Shown in pieces: positions 61,470 through 64,000 of a stretch of 64,000 nucleotides of DNA. Every line of letters starts with the position of its first letter. Within the stretch, counting starts at the first letter, position 1. The notes under the pieces are model-generated. The model was given only the letters and a program-made list of their open reading frames with translations. It was not told where the DNA came from and did not search any database. The translations under genes and the position numbers were made by a program. The DNA comes from Salinibacter sp. 10B (GTDB lineage Bacteria; Bacteroidota; Rhodothermia; Rhodothermales; Salinibacteraceae), in assembly GCF_002954405.1 (NCBI RefSeq), contig NZ_MQWC01000004.1, positions 1,663,909 to 1,727,908 of the forward strand, read 5' to 3'.

Positions 61470-64000
61470 TTAGAAAGAGAGGTTAACCCCCACCGTAAAG
61501 GTCTGCGGTCTCGGATATGCACCTCCGTCGATCCCAAAGTTGGTGCTTCCCGCACCGCCAGAGTTGTCGGCGCTCTGCGTGAAGCCAATGTCCGGATCGA
61601 GCCCACTGTAACCAGTGATGGTCAGGAGATTCTCGGCCTGAGCGTATAGCCGCAGGCTTTGGATCCCAGCGTTGCCCACGAGAGACGACGGCAAGGTGTA
61701 GCCGAGGCGAACGCTCCGGACGCGGAGGTACGACCCATCCTCCACGAAATACGAGTTCGGCACACCACCCGTAGCAAAGCCGAAGTAGTCGGCCTCCTGA
61801 ATCGGAGCAGAGACATCGGACATCGTGTCCCCTTCCTCTTGCCAGGAATCGTAGAGCGCGGTCTTGCTCTTCGCGCCCTCAAAGCTGGAGCGGAAGTCGG
61901 TCCACCACTTCGTCTGGTTCCAGATTTCCTTTCCTTGCTCCCCGTACAGCTGCATCGAGACGTCGAAGTTGCTGTACGTGAAGTTCAGGTTCAGGCCGTA
62001 GGAGAAGTCGGCGTGCGGACTGCCAAGGTGCACGCGGTCCTCATCCGTAATCTGGTTGTCGCCATTCGTATCCACGTAGCGGAAGCGGCCCGGGGCGGCC
62101 CCGTCCATGTACGTCGCACTGGAATTTCCGGTCGCCTCCTGTGCCTGAGCATTGGCCTGATCGATCTCCTCCTGGTTCTGCCAGAAACCCTCGATCTTGA
62201 ACCCATAGAAGGAGGAAATGGGGTGTCCCACCTCATTTCGAATGATGGGCAACCCAAAGCGACGGAAATCCTGACTGAAGAAGTCTTGTCCCTCGGCGAT
62301 GGACTCGATCTCGTTGTTGTACGTCGTGAACGTCAGGCGTCCACTCAACGAGATGTCGTCGGAGAAGTCCTGAGAGCCCCGAAGGGAGAGGTCGATGCCC
62401 CGATTGCGCATGCTCGCCACGTTGCGGAAGGGCGCATCCGCCGCACCGGCCGTCGCGGGCAGTGAGGGGTTGTACAGAAGATCCTCAATACTCTTCTGAT
62501 AAAAGTCGACCGTACCCTCCAACTGACCGTCCAGGATGGCAAAGTCGACGCCGATGTTGATGTCCTCATTGCGTTCCCACTTCGCATCCGGGTTTCCAAT
62601 CCGCACCTGCCGGAAGCCCTGCTGGACGCTGTTGTTGGTGCCCCCGATCGCGTAGTACGAGTTGTTGATCGTCCCGCCGTAGAGGGTGTAGGCGTTGTTG
62701 GGATCAACGTTCAGCTGATTCCCCATGACGCCGTATCCTCCACGGAGCTTCAGGTCGGTGAGCCACCCGATGTCCTGCAGCGGCCCGAGGTTCGACAACC
62801 GCACGCCCGCCGTCGCGGCAGGGAAGGTACCCCACTGATTGTTCAGAAACTTCGACGAGCCGTCGCGTCGAACGGTGAGGCTCAAGAGATACGTGCTGTC
62901 GTAGTTGTAGTCGACATTTCCGACAATGGAGAGCAACTGGTTAATGGAGCGGTCGGACCCGTTGATGGTCGTCGTCCCCGATCCCGTCGCCAGCTGCGTG
63001 TAGTCCGGATTGAAACTGAAGTATCCCTGTCGCCCCACGGCGTCGAACCGCGTGACGTTCTGAACGGCTTCAGCGGCCGCCAGCACCGTCACGTTGTGAT
63101 TCTCCGCAAAGGTCCCGTCGTAGGTGACCTGATTAGACCACGTCCAGCTCCGGTCGTTGTAGACCTGCTCGGTGTACGCGTTGGTGGACGTGTTCTCGGA
63201 GTTCTCGTACGTCGGATAGGTAAAGTACTTGAAGTACCCCGAGTTGATGTCGGCGCCGAAGTTGGAGCGGGCCGTAAAGTCCTCGAGGAAGTCCACTTCC
63301 ATAAACACATTTCCGAAGAGGCGCCGATCCTCGTCGTCGTCGGTTCGGGCCCGGTGGCGAATGGCAACCGGATTGGACGCATTTCCGAGACTGGCATTCG
63401 CGACGGCCGTTCCGGCGAAGTTCCCCTGGATGTCCCGTACCGGAATAATGGAATGCTGGCGGTACGCCATCCCGAGGGCCTGGCCCTCCTGAAGCGTCCC
63501 CGCCTGCAGGTTTTCACTCACCGTAAACGCGAGGTTCTCTCCAATCCGGAAATTATCCGTAATATTGAACTCCGTGTTGGCCCGAATGGAGTACCGTTCG
63601 AACGAGGTGTTCATCACGGTTCCCTCCTGGTTCGTGTAGCTCACCGAGGTGAAGTAATTCCCCAGATCGCCGCCGCCGCCCACGCTCAGGTTGTGGGAGG
63701 TCTGCATCGCCGGATCGGTGATCTCGTCGAACCAGTTGGTCCCGTCTTGATTCGAGCGTACGTACTGCGTGAAGTTGCCGAGCGCGCCTGGATCCGTGTA
63801 CTGCGGGTTTACGAAGTAGTCGTCCGTGTTCGGATCCTCCGCCCCGACCGGCTCAAGCCACGTGGGCACTCTCGGCTCGTCGCCGTCGCCCCACACGGTG
63901 GAGGACGGGTCCTGGCCGGCGTTCCGCTGGGCCATGAAGACGAGCTCGCCCTGCTCCTGCGGAGACAGAATATCGTACACGTTGCCCGACTCCGGAACCT
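61470..64000 (-). CDS. SusC/RagA family TonB-linked outer membrane protein (partial, 5' end missing)
   Basis: The frame is open to the right edge; about 842 codons are visible and the N-terminal signal, carboxypeptidase-like domain and most of the plug lie outside. The visible part has LGNYFTSVSYTNQEGTVMNT, LLSLTVRRDGSSKFLNNQWG, GYGVMGNQLNVDPNNAYTLY, WERNEDINIGVDFAILDGQL and RNRGIDLSLRGSQDFSDDIS, all typical of SusC barrels, and ends PRPQTFTVGVNLSF with a C-terminal Phe. It forms the importer with SusD. The promoter and any sensor of the locus must be to the right of the window. Confidence 0.93.
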   Translation of the reverse strand, partial: VPESGNVYDILSPQEQGELVFMAQRNAGQDPSSTVWGDGDEPRVPTWLEPVGAEDPNTDDYFVNPQYTDPGALGNFTQYVRSNQDGTNWFDEITDPAMQTSHNLSVGGGGDLGNYFTSVSYTNQEGTVMNTSFERYSIRANTEFNITDNFRIGENLAFTVSENLQAGTLQEGQALGMAYRQHSIIPVRDIQGNFAGTAVANASLGNASNPVAIRHRARTDDDEDRRLFGNVFMEVDFLEDFTARSNFGADINSGYFKYFTYPTYENSENTSTNAYTEQVYNDRSWTWSNQVTYDGTFAENHNVTVLAAAEAVQNVTRFDAVGRQGYFSFNPDYTQLATGSGTTTINGSDRSINQLLSIVGNVDYNYDSTYLLSLTVRRDGSSKFLNNQWGTFPAATAGVRLSNLGPLQDIGWLTDLKLRGGYGVMGNQLNVDPNNAYTLYGGTINNSYYAIGGTNNSVQQGFRQVRIGNPDAKWERNEDINIGVDFAILDGQLEGTVDFYQKSIEDLLYNPSLPATAGAADAPFRNVASMRNRGIDLSLRGSQDFSDDISLSGRLTFTTYNNEIESIAEGQDFFSQDFRRFGLPIIRNEVGHPISSFYGFKIEGFWQNQEEIDQANAQAQEATGNSSATYMDGAAPGRFRYVDTNGDNQITDEDRVHLGSPHADFSYGLNLNFTYSNFDVSMQLYGEQGKEIWNQTKWWTDFRSSFEGAKSKTALYDSWQEEGDTMSDVSAPIQEADYFGFATGGVPNSYFVEDGSYLRVRSVRLGYTLPSSLVGNAGIQSLRLYAQAENLLTITGYSGLDPDIGFTQSADNSGGAGSTNFGIDGGAYPRPQTFTVGVNLSF

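Overview
The window is about 64 kb of GC-rich bacterial chromosome, probably from a halophilic member of the Rhodothermota (Salinibacter-like lineages; Bacteroidota in the wide sense). The evidence is a SusC/SusD pair, DUF3667, DUF2911 and DUF4097 proteins, a bactofilin, an archaeal-type prolyl-tRNA synthetase, a very Asp/Glu-rich and Lys-poor proteome, and start codons that mostly lack a Shine-Dalgarno sequence. This placement is inference from gene content; no 16S gene is present.

Layout. 0-0.4 kb: 5' part of a PAAR spike-tip gene leaving the left edge. 0.7-8.1 kb: housekeeping block with tRNA-Gln, prs, rplY, pth, a membrane pyrophosphatase and a 2-oxoacid dehydrogenase E2, separated by strong intrinsic terminators. 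8.5-10.5 kb: a beta-propeller lipoprotein and a DUF2059 protein. 10.8-21.9 kb: a carbohydrate locus with a GH78 rhamnosidase, a Tat-exported Gfo/Idh/MocA oxidoreductase, a PIG-L deacetylase, a ROK kinase, a PcRGLX/YetA-type lyase-like protein, a DASS anion transporter and, on the other strand, a second secreted PIG-L protein. It has no SusC/SusD pair of its own. 22-27 kb: DUF2911 protein, large lipoprotein zinc protease and small membrane proteins. 27.5-31.6 kb: a YhaO/YhaN (SbcD/SbcC-like) pair. 32-45.5 kb: mixed genes including a DUF4097 beta-solenoid, a LacI regulator, a bactofilin, rqcH, ribD, phosphatidylcholine synthase, der and an alpha/beta hydrolase. 45.6-48.8 kb: pyrC and proS. 49-55.5 kb: two tandem DUF3667 zinc-ribbon membrane proteins, a polytopic membrane protein, a TonB-dependent receptor and an ArsR regulator. 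55.5-64 kb: a minus-strand beta-glucan utilisation locus, susC-susD-GH3-GH16, running in from the right edge.

How the parts fit. The right-hand locus is a textbook polysaccharide utilisation locus: SusC/SusD bind and import oligosaccharides, GH16 cuts beta-1,3/1,4-glucan and GH3 releases glucose. The gap between susD and GH3 is unusual. It holds a terminator, a second perfect hairpin, a 35-bp tandem repeat of nearly four copies and a LacI-type palindrome, so the two halves are probably expressed separately. The 10.8-21.9 kb cluster is the best candidate for an incompletely described pathway. I see no CRISPR array, complete insertion sequence, prophage or rRNA gene. Two short membrane-protein ORFs (30 and 48 codons) are proposed in otherwise empty gaps.
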